From positions 1-30,276 of the forward strand of contig BTRG01000026.1 in assembly GCA_036986275.1 (NCBI GenBank): a stretch of 30,276 bases of DNA, written 5' to 3'. This document shows, piece by piece, positions 8,408-16,224 of the stretch (positions within the stretch are counted from its first letter, which is position 1; every line of letters begins with the position of its first letter). A model generated the notes under the pieces. It searched no databases. It was not told the DNA's origin and was given only the letters and a program-made list of their open reading frames with translations. Source of the stretch: BTRG01 sp036986275. Its GTDB lineage: Bacteria; Pseudomonadota; Gammaproteobacteria; Acidiferrobacterales; SZUA-150. A program made the position numbers and the translations under genes.

Positions 8408-9247
8408 TCATTCATGCGGTAACCAATGCTCCCAGACCGGGCGGCTACCCTCGGGTAGAGCCGGCAAGCGCCCCAGTTGCAACCAGTGTTGTTCAGGTCC
8501 GTGATAATCCGAGCCCAGGGAAACGGCCAGATCGAATTCCCGTGCCAACCGGGCAAAGCGAGGGGTCTCCTGCGGATGCTGGCTACCCGAGATCACCTCG
8601 ATAGCATGACCGCCACAACCCGCAAATTCCGCAAACAGGGTCTTCAGCTTGCCTGTGCCCAGTTTGTAGCGACCGGGATGGGCAATCACCGCCGCACCAC
8701 CGGCATCGACAATCCAGCGCACGGCCTGGTCGAGGCCTGCCCACTGGGCCCGCGCAAAACCCGGTCCGCCATGGGCAAGAAATTTCTTGAAGGCCTGCTG
8801 GATATCACGCACATGGCCGGCGTCGACCAGATGGCGGGCAAAGTGCGTACGACTGACGATAGAGCCCCGGGCCAAGCCCTGCGCACCCGCCAGGGCATGG
8901 TCTATACCCTGCTTCGCCAAACGCTCACCGATTTCTACGGCACGCCGGGACCGCGTCACGCGCAAGGCGGCAAGACCGGCCTGCAAGGCATCATGGTCCG
9001 GATTAATATTGAGCCCGACGATATGTATCGTACGCGTGCCCCAGGTAACGGAAATTTCTACACCGGGGATTAATGTGACTCCCAGTTCATGGGCGGCCTG
9101 CCTGGCCTCGGCCAGGCCCTCGGTGGTGTCATGATCCGTCAGCGCCAACATCTCCACCCCCTGGTCTACTGCATGCACCAGCAAGGCCCGCGGAGACAGG
9201 GTGCCATCGGAACAAAAAGTATGGGTATGGAGGTCTATAGATCTCAT
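8408..9247 (-). CDS. rnm: PHP-domain phosphoesterase, RNase AM type (YciV)
   Basis: A PHP-family metal phosphoesterase of 279 residues resembling YciV/RNase AM, which trims 5' ends of rRNA and degrades short RNA and 3',5'-nucleoside bisphosphates. Metal-binding motifs are visible: IDLHTHTFCSDGTL at the N-terminus, LALTDHDTTEG, PGVEISVTW, VIAHPGRY and the C-terminal SLGSDYHGPE. The ATG at 9247 gives the usual short lead into DLHTHT; a TTG four codons upstream is also open. No good ribosome site is seen for either. Its association with yciO and yciB is a known gammaproteobacterial neighbourhood. Confidence 0.9.
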   Translation of the reverse strand: MRSIDLHTHTFCSDGTLSPRALLVHAVDQGVEMLALTDHDTTEGLAEARQAAHELGVTLIPGVEISVTWGTRTIHIVGLNINPDHDALQAGLAALRVTRSRRAVEIGERLAKQGIDHALAGAQGLARGSIVSRTHFARHLVDAGHVRDIQQAFKKFLAHGGPGFARAQWAGLDQAVRWIVDAGGAAVIAHPGRYKLGTGKLKTLFAEFAGCGGHAIEVISGSQHPQETPRFARLAREFDLAVSLGSDYHGPEQHWLQLGRLPALPEGSRPVWEHWLPHE

Positions 9248-9335
9248 CGTGCTATACAATAGGCTTAAGTCTTATGGAACCGGAAAACCGGGCAGCATTC
9301 TAAACGCTTGTGAGAACTCGGGATACAACCAGCGC

Positions 9336-10103
9336 GTGAAAAAGGAAACCGGAAAAGAAACACCCGCACCACTGATCACCCAGGATTTAACCGAGATTGG
9401 ATCCGGGCTGCGGACGGCTGCCGCGCTGGTGGTAAACGCCTATTCGGCTGCGGAAACCATGTCTCCCCAGCAGACACCACCCACTGATCTGGCGGCCGGC
9501 ATAGAACAATTTATGGAAGTGGCGCAAAGGCTGGAACAAAATACCGACCCTGACGCACCAGCAGAAAGCAAAGACATCAGCCAGATTGGTGATTACGGCA
9601 TCCAGCTGATTGCCGGGCTCGGCAACTGGGCCGATGAGTTGGGCCTGCACGAAACAACCGAGCAATTGGGCAAGCTCATCCTGGCCGTGGCCGGCTGGAT
9701 TGCACGGCAAAACGGCGAAATACACAGTCTGGATGCCGTTGTGGATGCCATCGCCGGTCTTGCCAACCACCTCTTTGATCCCGAATCGCTGGTGGCCCTG
9801 CTTCATTTTAGCGACAGCCTGATGGATGCCATCCCCATGCACATGAAAGATCAGACTTCGGATACCAATCCCAGTCGCCCTTGGCGCGTACTGCTGTTAA
9901 ATCGTGGCATCATCGCCACCCGCAGTCGCAATACCGAGGCAATGGAACAGGTCTATGACCAACTCATACGTCATTTACCCGGGGACGCCGAAGAATTCTT
10001 CTCGGAAAGCATGCAGCAAACCACGCTACAAAAATATCCCGCCCATATACAGGCTGTGGTGAAACGCTATTACGATCGCTTTACACATCGACATATGCAC
10101 TAA
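9336..10103 (+). CDS. unknown helical cytoplasmic protein
   Basis: I do not recognise this 255-residue protein. It has no signal peptide or membrane segment, looks mostly alpha-helical and acidic (blocks LAAGIEQFMEVAQRLEQN, GLNWADELGL-like GLGNWADELGLHETTEQLGK, SLDAVVDAIAGLANHLFDPE), and ends in a His/Arg-rich tail YYDRFTHRHMH. The start is uncertain: the frame is open back to 9201, which would overlap the divergent PHP gene, so I take the GTG at 9336 that follows CTCGGGATACAACC. It lies just upstream of yciB on the same strand with a gap of 79 bases. Confidence 0.65.
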   Translation: MKKETGKETPAPLITQDLTEIGSGLRTAAALVVNAYSAAETMSPQQTPPTDLAAGIEQFMEVAQRLEQNTDPDAPAESKDISQIGDYGIQLIAGLGNWADELGLHETTEQLGKLILAVAGWIARQNGEIHSLDAVVDAIAGLANHLFDPESLVALLHFSDSLMDAIPMHMKDQTSDTNPSRPWRVLLLNRGIIATRSRNTEAMEQVYDQLIRHLPGDAEEFFSESMQQTTLQKYPAHIQAVVKRYYDRFTHRHMH

Positions 10104-10182
10104 ACCGCACATACAGTGGGATTGCCCCGCACTCTGGCCAATGCCAGAATACGCCTCCCAAACTCTAACCCAGTATTTCGCG

Positions 10183-10755
10183 ATGAAGTTTCTTTACGAT
10201 CTTTTCCCCCTGCTGCTGTTCTTTGTGGCCTTCAAGTTTTATGACATCTATACAGCGACGGCAACGGCCATGGCAGCCTCACTGGCGCAAGTCAGCTGGT
10301 ACTGGCTTCGTCACAGGAAGTTTGAAACCGTGCACCTGGTAGGTCTGGGCGCTATCATGATCTTTGGCGGGCTGACACTTATCCTGCATGACGAAACTTT
10401 TATTAAATGGAAACCCACCATCGTCTACTGGATACTCGCCACCGTGTTTCTTGGCAGCCAGTTCCTGGGTGGCAAGACTTTATTTGAGCGTCTGCTGCAT
10501 CAACAAGTCACCTTGCCCGAAGCCGTCTGGAAAAAACAAAATATGGGCTGGGGATTATTTTTCATTGTCCTGGGCATGATCAATATCTATGTGGCGTTCT
10601 ATTATGGGCCGGAACTGGATGCGGCCAGCCGGCGCGAGATCTGGGTGAACTTCAAGGTCTTTGGTCTGCTGGGTCTTACTATTGTCTTTGTCATTATCCA
10701 GGCAGTATTCCTGGCCAAGTACATGGAAGAAGAACCCGGTAACGAGGACGGTTGA
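10183..10755 (+). CDS. yciB: inner membrane protein YciB (septation protein A family)
   Basis: A 190-residue inner membrane protein with five to six hydrophobic helices. The start MKFLYDLFPLLLFFVAFKFY and the block LFIVLGMINIYVAFYYG-like FFIVLGMINIYVAF are highly diagnostic for YciB/IspZ, a protein linked to cell-envelope and septum functions. The ATG at 10183 is preferred over one 14 codons upstream because family members begin MKxLxDLFP. The stop overlaps the yciI start (TGATG). Confidence 0.93.
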   Translation: MKFLYDLFPLLLFFVAFKFYDIYTATATAMAASLAQVSWYWLRHRKFETVHLVGLGAIMIFGGLTLILHDETFIKWKPTIVYWILATVFLGSQFLGGKTLFERLLHQQVTLPEAVWKKQNMGWGLFFIVLGMINIYVAFYYGPELDAASRREIWVNFKVFGLLGLTIVFVIIQAVFLAKYMEEEPGNEDG

Positions 10756-11054
10756 TGTATTACGTCATCACAGGCACTGACAATGCCGGCAGTCTGGAGA
10801 TGCGCCTGCAAATCCGTACTTCCCACCTGGCCCGTCTGCAAGAACTGAAAGAGCAAGGCCGATTATTTGTTGCCGGCCCCTTGCCGGCAGTCGATAACCC
10901 CGACCCAGGGCCCGCGGGGTTCAGTGGCAGTCTGATTATCGCCGAATTTGATTCCTTACACGAAGCTGAGGTCTGGGCCCAGGCCGACCCATATCTTGAA
11001 GCCGGGGTATACAAACGAGTGGACGTAAAACCTTTCCGCAAGGTGCTGCCATAA
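10755..11054 (+). CDS. yciI: YciI-like protein
   Basis: A 99-residue ferredoxin-like-fold protein of the YciI family (MYYVITGTDNAGSLEMRLQI, HLARLQELKEQGRLFVAGPL, EVWAQADPYLEAGVY). The catalytic-looking His of HLARL and the AQADPY block, typical of the family, are present. Its reaction is unknown. The start codon overlaps the yciB stop and its own stop overlaps the bolA start (TAATG), so yciB-yciI-bolA are translationally coupled. Confidence 0.92.
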   Translation: MYYVITGTDNAGSLEMRLQIRTSHLARLQELKEQGRLFVAGPLPAVDNPDPGPAGFSGSLIIAEFDSLHEAEVWAQADPYLEAGVYKRVDVKPFRKVLP

Positions 11055-11332
11055 TGGATCGAGTCGACGAAATAGAGCATCGTCTACGCAACACTCTCAC
11101 GCCTGAGAGCCTTAAGATTGAAAATGAGAGTCACCTGCATGCCGGTCATGCCGGAGCCCAGGGAGGCGCCGGCCATTATGCCGTGACGATAGTCTCAGAG
11201 AGATTTGAAGGGAAAAACGCAGTCCAACGGCATCAACTGGTGTATAGCGCCGTTAAAGACATGATGCCAGGCGAGATACACGCCCTGCGTATTAGCGCCT
11301 ATGCACCAAAAGAAATCTTAAAGAAGCTCTGA
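11054..11332 (+). CDS. bolA: BolA-family protein
   Basis: A 92-residue BolA family member. The core motifs HLHAGHAGAQGGAGHYAVTI (with the conserved His used in Fe-S binding with monothiol glutaredoxins) and the helix RHQLVYSAVKDMMPGEIHAL are clear. BolA proteins act with Grx4-type glutaredoxins in iron-sulphur trafficking and can also bind DNA. It is the last gene of the coupled yciB-yciI-bolA set and its stop lies inside the first hairpin of the structured region downstream. Confidence 0.93.
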   Translation: MDRVDEIEHRLRNTLTPESLKIENESHLHAGHAGAQGGAGHYAVTIVSERFEGKNAVQRHQLVYSAVKDMMPGEIHALRISAYAPKEILKKL

Positions 11333-11519
11333 ATAATTCCATCCAGGAATTTTCAGAGTACGGAAAGAGAAAAGCGCGGTTTTCTCTTTCCTTCATTTTC
11401 AACGACTTGTCGTCGTTGAAGGGTGGCACATCCCTCGGCAACCGCTCCCGGCGTTGCCCTATCTCCTCCATCCATGGAGTCGTGTGCCACAGGAAGTCCT
11501 GAATTAATCAGGCCTTCCT
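11327..11519. repeat. run of consecutive hairpins including a three-way junction
   Basis: Almost every base here can pair. In order: CTCTGA 11327-11332 with TCAGAG 11353-11358, continued inward by AATTCC 11335-11340 with GGAATT 11346-11351; a perfect 12-bp hairpin at 11362-11391; TTCAACGAC 11398-11406 with GTCGTTGAA 11412-11420; an outer stem GTGGCACA 11423-11430 with TGTGCCAC 11483-11490 that encloses GGCAAC/GTTGCC (11437-11442, 11453-11458) and CTCCA/TGGAG (11466-11470, 11475-11479), a three-way junction; and AGGAAG-T-CCTGA 11491-11502 with TCAGG-C-CTTCCT 11508-11519. It sits between convergent bolA and the response regulator. It could be stacked terminators, an interspersed palindromic (REP/MITE-like) element or a structured RNA. 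Confidence 0.7.
11362..11391 (+). terminator. probable intrinsic terminator after bolA
   Basis: GGAAAGAGAAAA at 11362-11373 pairs perfectly with TTTTCTCTTTCC at 11380-11391 around a 6-base loop GCGCGG, followed by TTCATTTTC. It lies 29 bases after the bolA stop. The stem is A/T-rich but long. Confidence 0.55.
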
Positions 11520-11545
11520 AAGCTGTTTGCTTCTATCAGTTGCAT

Positions 11546-12271
11546 CTAGTGCATAACGGCCGCATTCGCGGACACATCACCCGAAGAACTTGCTTGCTCC
11601 AATCGATAACCATGTTGATAGATCGCAGTGAGTTTCCAGCCACGTTCCGGGTATAACTGCAGCTTGTTGCGCAAGCGACTCACATGGGTATCGACTGTCC
11701 GTGTATTCACCTTGGGTGAACGGCCCCAAACCGTTTCCAGAATATGACCGCGTGACAGCACACGCCCTATATTGCGGAACAAAAACAAAGCCAATTCAAA
11801 CTCCTTATTGGTCAGGTCGATCTGGTCACCGGCAAAAGTGATGTGGCGACTGGATGAATCCACTTTGTACTCGCCAAATATTAATTCACTGTCAGTGCTG
11901 CCGCCTGAAGAGGCGCGGCGGACCAGGGCATTCAACCTGGCCAACAGCTCCATTTGCTTGACCGGCTTGATCATATAGTCATCAGCACCGTGCTCCAGCG
12001 CCTGCACAATGTCTTCTTCGCTGTCTCGTTGGGTAACGAACAACACTGGAACCCTGTCATGCTTTTGTTCACGCACCCACTTCAATACACTCAAACCATC
12101 CGTGTCGGGTAGCATCCAGTCGACAATGAAAAGATCAAAACTTTCGTGGCTGATGCCGGCTAAAAAAGACTGGCCGGTCGCAAAATGTTGAATATCATTG
12201 CCCGCGGCTTCCAGCCACAATCGTACGATCTCGGCCTGATGCCCGTCGTCTTCCAATAGCGCAATACGCAT
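11546..12271 (-). CDS. OmpR/PhoB-family response regulator (orphan)
   Basis: A 241-residue two-component response regulator. The receiver domain has the acidic pair D8-D9 (LLEDDG), phospho-acceptor D51 (FIVDWMLPD), Thr80 (VLFVTQRD) and Lys102 (MIKPVK). The winged-helix DNA-binding domain follows at about 130-230 (LTNKEFELALFLFRN, GRSPKVNTRTVDTHVSRLRN, YQHGYRL). No histidine kinase lies next to it, so its partner is elsewhere or its input is the nearby Ser/Thr kinase; the latter is only inference from position. It is the last minus-strand gene of the signalling locus but has its own 288-base upstream region, so it may be transcribed alone. Confidence 0.93.
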   Translation of the reverse strand: MRIALLEDDGHQAEIVRLWLEAAGNDIQHFATGQSFLAGISHESFDLFIVDWMLPDTDGLSVLKWVREQKHDRVPVLFVTQRDSEEDIVQALEHGADDYMIKPVKQMELLARLNALVRRASSGGSTDSELIFGEYKVDSSSRHITFAGDQIDLTNKEFELALFLFRNIGRVLSRGHILETVWGRSPKVNTRTVDTHVSRLRNKLQLYPERGWKLTAIYQHGYRLEQASSSGDVSANAAVMH

Positions 12272-12376
12272 CGTTTATTTCCCCCGTTGCTGTGCATATC
12301 TGACTCGCTTTGGCCATCCAGCCCGGTCCCGGCCGATCGCCTCCCTGCAAGAGCTGGCAAGTCACATCATTTAGTA

Positions 12377-12382
12377 ATTATA
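12377..12382 (-). promoter_or_regulatory. possible -10 box of the response regulator gene
   Basis: On the minus strand a perfect TATAAT occurs here, about 105 bases upstream of the start codon at 12271, with a weak CTGTTA 17 bases further upstream as -35. The surrounding 12370-12560 stretch is A/T-rich and has no convincing gene. Confidence 0.35.
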
Positions 12383-12559
12383 TAGGCGTTTGCCGCAAAT
12401 AACAGAAACGATACAATTCTTATCAATATATTTAGTCTGAAAATGATCCAGGCCATGCAAGAAAGTAACGTTAAATCTAAGGAAGAAAAATTATTACTTA
12501 ATAAACGTGGAAAAAATAGCGATAATACACTATGTGTCTATTATGCTGTCCTGGACGAG

Positions 12560-14065
12560 TTAAAAAACAAGCCAGGCGACAGCGAAAATGGTTACGCCCG
12601 CTATTACAAGAAAAATAATCCTTTTTCTTGCAGGCAAGGCACCTGCCGGTGACCCCATTAAAGTCAGATTTCGCTGGGCCGCCACATGGCCCTGCTTGGC
12701 AGCGCGCTCATACCAGACCCGGGCAATCGCCTCATCCTGCTCGACTCCACGCTCGTAGGCATACATCAAACCAAGATTGAACTGGGCGCCGGCATGGCCC
12801 TGCTCGGCCGACAAACGGCACCATTTTAACGCCTGAACCACATCCTGCTTCTCTCCGTAACCATGTGCATAGAGCATGGCAAGTTTGAACTGTGCCTTGG
12901 CATCACCCTGATCGGCTGCCTTTCGGCACCATTTGGCGGCTCTTTGCGTGTCTTTGGTTACACCCCGGCCACGTGCATACAGGGCGCTCATCGTGAGCTG
13001 TGCTGACTTATCACCCTGTTTTGCCACCCTTAATGTGAGTCCCGCGGCCTTAACCTCGTCGGTAGTGCTGGGCTCTTCTGTTGCATGCCCTGTGGCGGAT
13101 CCATCCGCTGCTGAATTAACGACGATGGTTTTGGCAATGTCTTCGTCCTGGGGCGGCTGAGGGCTCGAATCCGTTGCTACAGACAGAAGTTTCAGGACAT
13201 CCTGAATATGCTGTGGCCTTTCCTTGGCGTTCGGCCTCAGCATCCAGTCTATGGTTTTTAAAAATTCTAATGAATACTTTCCCTTTCCCCACTTGATTGC
13301 CGGTTGCAACGGGTCCTTGTCCCCCTCGTGCAGGGCCGCAACGCGTTCCGTTGCATCCACAGGTACCTTGCCTGTGGAACATCGATACATGGTAGCGCCG
13401 ATTGCATAGAGATCTGTCCACGGGCCCTGCCGAACACGGGTGTGATATTGCTCAAACGGCGCATAACCGGGTGTCACCATGCCAGTCATGGTGCGGGTCT
13501 GTCCTCCCAGAGCCATGCGTGCTGCACCAAAATCCAGCAATACCGGTGACCCGGCTTTTCTAAGATAAATATTGGCGGGCTTAATATCGCGATGCAGGTA
13601 GTCCTTGGCATGAACTACCTCAAGACTACGTAGCAAGGGCATTATGACTGCTTTGATCTGTGTCTCGGTTAATGTGGGGTGACGCTTGAGATAATCGGCC
13701 AAGGACTGGCCGTCTTCATAATCCATCACCAGATAGGCTGTACCATTGCATTCCAGAAAACGGGTAACACGGACAATGTTAGGCTCTCGAAACATGGCCA
13801 GTGTGCGCGCCTCTTCCAGGAATTGCTTGAGGCCGTACTGATAACTCTTTTCATCTTTATCAGACTTGGGGATAACTGTCGTACCGTCATGGGTACGCAG
13901 CGCCAACTCGTTGGGGAGATATTCCTTGATCGCAACATCACATCGCAGGCTATGGTCATAGCCTTTATAGGTAATGCCAAATCCACCCACACCCAGGACA
14001 CTCTGTATCTCGTAATTCTCGATACGGGCCCCTGCGGGTAATGCATGATGGTAGGCCTGCGGCAT
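12560..14065 (-). CDS. Ser/Thr protein kinase with Sel1 repeats and C-terminal membrane anchor
   Basis: A Hanks-type kinase of 501 residues. The kinase domain (about 15-295) has the glycine loop GVGGFG (25-30), the ATP lysine in VAIKEY (K47), catalytic HRDIKPANI (158-166), DFG (178-180) and the APE-equivalent APFEQY; all key residues are present, so it should be active. A linker of about 45 residues follows, then three to four Sel1/TPR-like repeats (about 350-470: SALYARGRGVTKD, AMLYAHGYGEKQD, GLMYAYERGVEQD). The protein ends in a hydrophobic helix (483-501), so it is tail-anchored with the kinase in the cytoplasm. The ribosome site AGGGAAT precedes the ATG. The likely counter-enzyme is the phosphatase domain encoded at 18498-19817. 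Confidence 0.93.
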   Translation of the reverse strand: MPQAYHHALPAGARIENYEIQSVLGVGGFGITYKGYDHSLRCDVAIKEYLPNELALRTHDGTTVIPKSDKDEKSYQYGLKQFLEEARTLAMFREPNIVRVTRFLECNGTAYLVMDYEDGQSLADYLKRHPTLTETQIKAVIMPLLRSLEVVHAKDYLHRDIKPANIYLRKAGSPVLLDFGAARMALGGQTRTMTGMVTPGYAPFEQYHTRVRQGPWTDLYAIGATMYRCSTGKVPVDATERVAALHEGDKDPLQPAIKWGKGKYSLEFLKTIDWMLRPNAKERPQHIQDVLKLLSVATDSSPQPPQDEDIAKTIVVNSAADGSATGHATEEPSTTDEVKAAGLTLRVAKQGDKSAQLTMSALYARGRGVTKDTQRAAKWCRKAADQGDAKAQFKLAMLYAHGYGEKQDVVQALKWCRLSAEQGHAGAQFNLGLMYAYERGVEQDEAIARVWYERAAKQGHVAAQRNLTLMGSPAGALPARKRIIFLVIAGVTIFAVAWLVF

Positions 14066-14121
14066 AATATTCCCTTTCGACCCTTACATTTTATCGTACA
14101 TACAGGATCGGCCTGCTGAAA

Positions 14122-15084
14122 CTACTTCTCAGAATCTGACTCAGATACCGGATATCGACAAAAACATTCTGCTTCATCGCTAAAACGGATCGCCGTATTA
14201 ATCTGGCAGCTTTGATAGCCCGCCGCGAGAAATGACTTAGACTGCATATTAAGATACCACTGTGCCACGACTTTCTCATCTTTCAACATCGAATCCGTAT
14301 CACGAATAACCGATTCCAGCCTGTCATCCAGCACGATATTTCTTTCGCTATTCGAGAAATGCCACATCGCGGCCATATCACCGGTATTTCTGACGGCTTG
14401 CGCATAAGGGTAACGTTTTCGCAGGCAGACCTTATCATTGGATTCTCTATAATATAGATTGGCAGGATATAACTCATATGCAACTGTAGTGACTGACTCG
14501 GAATCGAGTATGTCAAAGGCCGGATTCGGCCATAACGGTGATGTCAAACAGCCCAAACCGTCTCTGGCGACCTCTACGCAATAGTCCCAGTATTTCTCAT
14601 TGCCGCCCTCTTTTACTGCCTGGGCACTAATGCCTGTTACCACCTTGGGTGGACGGAAATGCCCGTCCACCTGAAAGGGGTAGCTGACGTCCATGGTAAT
14701 CCTTAACCCTACCGGACTGTCAAAGCCGTCCCATAGGATAGGTGTCTCACGATAATTTTCTATCTCTATGCTTCTCGAAAATGTATAGAGCTGGGCCGAA
14801 TCGAGTACAGCGCTTCCCCCCACCCAGAAAAAGTACAGCAAGGGCGACAGGGTAAGAAACAGACCGGCACGATACATGCGCCGCTCGCCAACATTCCGTA
14901 CCTCACCGCGACCATGTATGCGTAACCAGAAAAATGCCAATGCGCCAAAAAGTATTGCGCCGGCACTATAAATCAGGGCGCGCTCATGTAGCCCACTGCC
15001 TGAAAATAACAATGCCACCAAAGCACCGCCAGCGGCGCCTATGCACAACAGAAAGAGTACGAAATATTTTGTAATGCTGTGCAA
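14122..15084 (-). CDS. membrane protein of unknown function
   Basis: I do not recognise this 320-residue protein. The N-terminus holds three hydrophobic helices (about 8-28, 35-54, 72-92), followed by a large soluble domain (about 100-320) that is probably periplasmic and contains several cysteines (WDYCVEV, LGCLTSP, DKVCLRKRY, YQSCQIN, ECFCRYP), suggesting disulphides. It starts with a TTG at 15084 because no in-frame ATG or GTG lies upstream before a stop. The kinase gene starts 56 bases after its stop, so the two are likely co-transcribed and this protein may be a sensor or target of the kinase. Confidence 0.7.
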   Translation of the reverse strand: MHSITKYFVLFLLCIGAAGGALVALLFSGSGLHERALIYSAGAILFGALAFFWLRIHGRGEVRNVGERRMYRAGLFLTLSPLLYFFWVGGSAVLDSAQLYTFSRSIEIENYRETPILWDGFDSPVGLRITMDVSYPFQVDGHFRPPKVVTGISAQAVKEGGNEKYWDYCVEVARDGLGCLTSPLWPNPAFDILDSESVTTVAYELYPANLYYRESNDKVCLRKRYPYAQAVRNTGDMAAMWHFSNSERNIVLDDRLESVIRDTDSMLKDEKVVAQWYLNMQSKSFLAAGYQSCQINTAIRFSDEAECFCRYPVSESDSEK

Positions 15085-15119
15085 GTAGGTCAGAAGATCC
15101 GGGTGGATTCAATATCACT

Positions 15120-15180
15120 CATTATAATGAAACACCCCGATAATTGCGTCAGGGTGATCCATTATAACGAATTTCATTAT
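15120..15180 (-). promoter_or_regulatory. promoter/operator region upstream of the membrane-protein gene
   Basis: Two TATAAT boxes read on the minus strand (at 15121-15126 and 15161-15166), both upstream of the gene starting at 15084. The palindrome CATTATAATG lies at 15120-15129, CATTAT recurs at 15160 and 15175, and ATAATGAAA (15124-15132) pairs with TTTCATTAT (15172-15180), enclosing CACCC/GGGTG. The pattern looks like a promoter with repeated regulator sites. No clear -35 box is seen. Confidence 0.4.
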
Positions 15181-15218
15181 GGAAAATACACCCTGCTAAC
15201 ATGGATCTGGCCGGATAT

Positions 15219-15656
15219 TCATGGATCCTCCTGTCCTGGAAATCCATAGGGGTTGGAGTCCAGTATGCGCTTTACGCCTGTAATGGTGCGCTGAACCGGC
15301 TCTTCATCGATATCACTATGGGTAGTGACGCCCACCAAAACCAGCATCTCCCCCCGATATTCGAAAAACCTGCACACATAGCGAGAGCCGTTCTCCAGCA
15401 CAAATGTGTTCCCGGCAATATTCTTGATATTAACAAAACGATCAATCTGGTTGCGCATCTCCCATAATAAACCGCCCAGCGCAGCCAGTTCATCCGATTC
15501 ATAGCGAGACTCCATCTCGCCCACCTTTAAACCACCGCTGGTTGATACGACCAGGGCATCAAAATCCGTTTCCTTGGCAATATAAGCCAGTTGTTTAGAA
15601 ACCGCCTCCTGGCGCATTTCACTCCTGTCACAACGCCTGTCTTTCATGCCTGACAT
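15219..15656 (-). CDS. divergent Roadblock/LC7-like protein
   Basis: A 145-residue soluble protein. After a charged lead (MSGMKDRRCDRSEM) the segment 18-130 follows the order of a Roadblock fold: a helix QEAVSKQLAYIAKETDFDA, strand ALVVSTSGGLKVGE, helix DELAALGGLLWEMRNQIDRF, and strands FVLENGSRYVCRFFEYRGEM and LVLVGVT. Similarity is by pattern rather than strong motif. Roadblock proteins dimerise and act as GAPs or scaffolds for Ras-like GTPases; the GTPase gene lies two genes upstream. The ATG at 15656 follows GAGG at good spacing. Confidence 0.65.
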   Translation of the reverse strand: MSGMKDRRCDRSEMRQEAVSKQLAYIAKETDFDALVVSTSGGLKVGEMESRYESDELAALGGLLWEMRNQIDRFVNIKNIAGNTFVLENGSRYVCRFFEYRGEMLVLVGVTTHSDIDEEPVQRTITGVKRILDSNPYGFPGQEDP

Positions 15657-15718
15657 CTATACCTCATTTTATAAATCGCAGGAATCTGTTTCATACCGGC
15701 GCTAGACCGAACGGTTTG

Positions 15719-16093
15719 CTATAACATGCCTCTTACCTTATCCGCGGTTCTTTTCGCCTCAAGAAATACCATACCCAGATTCACGGTAGGCCTTGCCACG
15801 ACGGTAAGTACCGCATTATCACCAGCGGCTACCACCAAAACAAAACCCAGGTCTCCCTCGATTAATACTTTCTCAAGATTGCCTCGATTAAGTTCAGATG
15901 CCGTAGTATTGGCCAGCCCCAGCATAGCGGCACACATGGCACTCAAGCGATCCGGGTCCACTCCCTCGCCCAGAACAGAGGCTATGGCCAACCCATCTCG
16001 CGTCATGACTGCTGAAGCCTCGATATCCAGGGAAGAGCAATTCAGCCCTCGCAATATGGGTCGTAGCTCCTTTTCTTTTTCGCCTTCTTGCAT
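15719..16093 (-). CDS. Roadblock/LC7 domain protein (MglB-like)
   Basis: A 124-residue Roadblock/LC7 protein. The pattern ASAVMTRDGLAIASVLGEGV, PDRLSAMCAAMLGLANTTAS, LEKVLIEGDLGFVLVVAAGD and AVLTVVARPTVNLGMVFLEA covers the whole fold. In Myxococcus, MglB of this family is the GAP of the Ras-like GTPase MglA. Here a small GTPase is encoded directly upstream, 131 bases away on the same strand, making a GTPase/regulator pair likely. The ribosome site GGAGAT lies nine bases before the ATG. Confidence 0.88.
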   Translation of the reverse strand: MQEGEKEKELRPILRGLNCSSLDIEASAVMTRDGLAIASVLGEGVDPDRLSAMCAAMLGLANTTASELNRGNLEKVLIEGDLGFVLVVAAGDNAVLTVVARPTVNLGMVFLEAKRTADKVRGML

Positions 16094-16224
16094 CGCTGCT
16101 TTATCTCCGCTCTTTTTTATATCAGCGTAATGTTACGATAACCGCATTATATTTAACAACTTCTTATTGCCGGATAGATTCTATGCGAACTAAGTTATCC
16201 GCCCTGTCTTTATATATTATGTGG

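Noticed and set aside
12443..12652. Plus-strand frame of 69 codons between the kinase and response regulator genes
   Set aside because: It overlaps the 3' end of the kinase gene in antisense and has no ribosome site or recognisable similarity.
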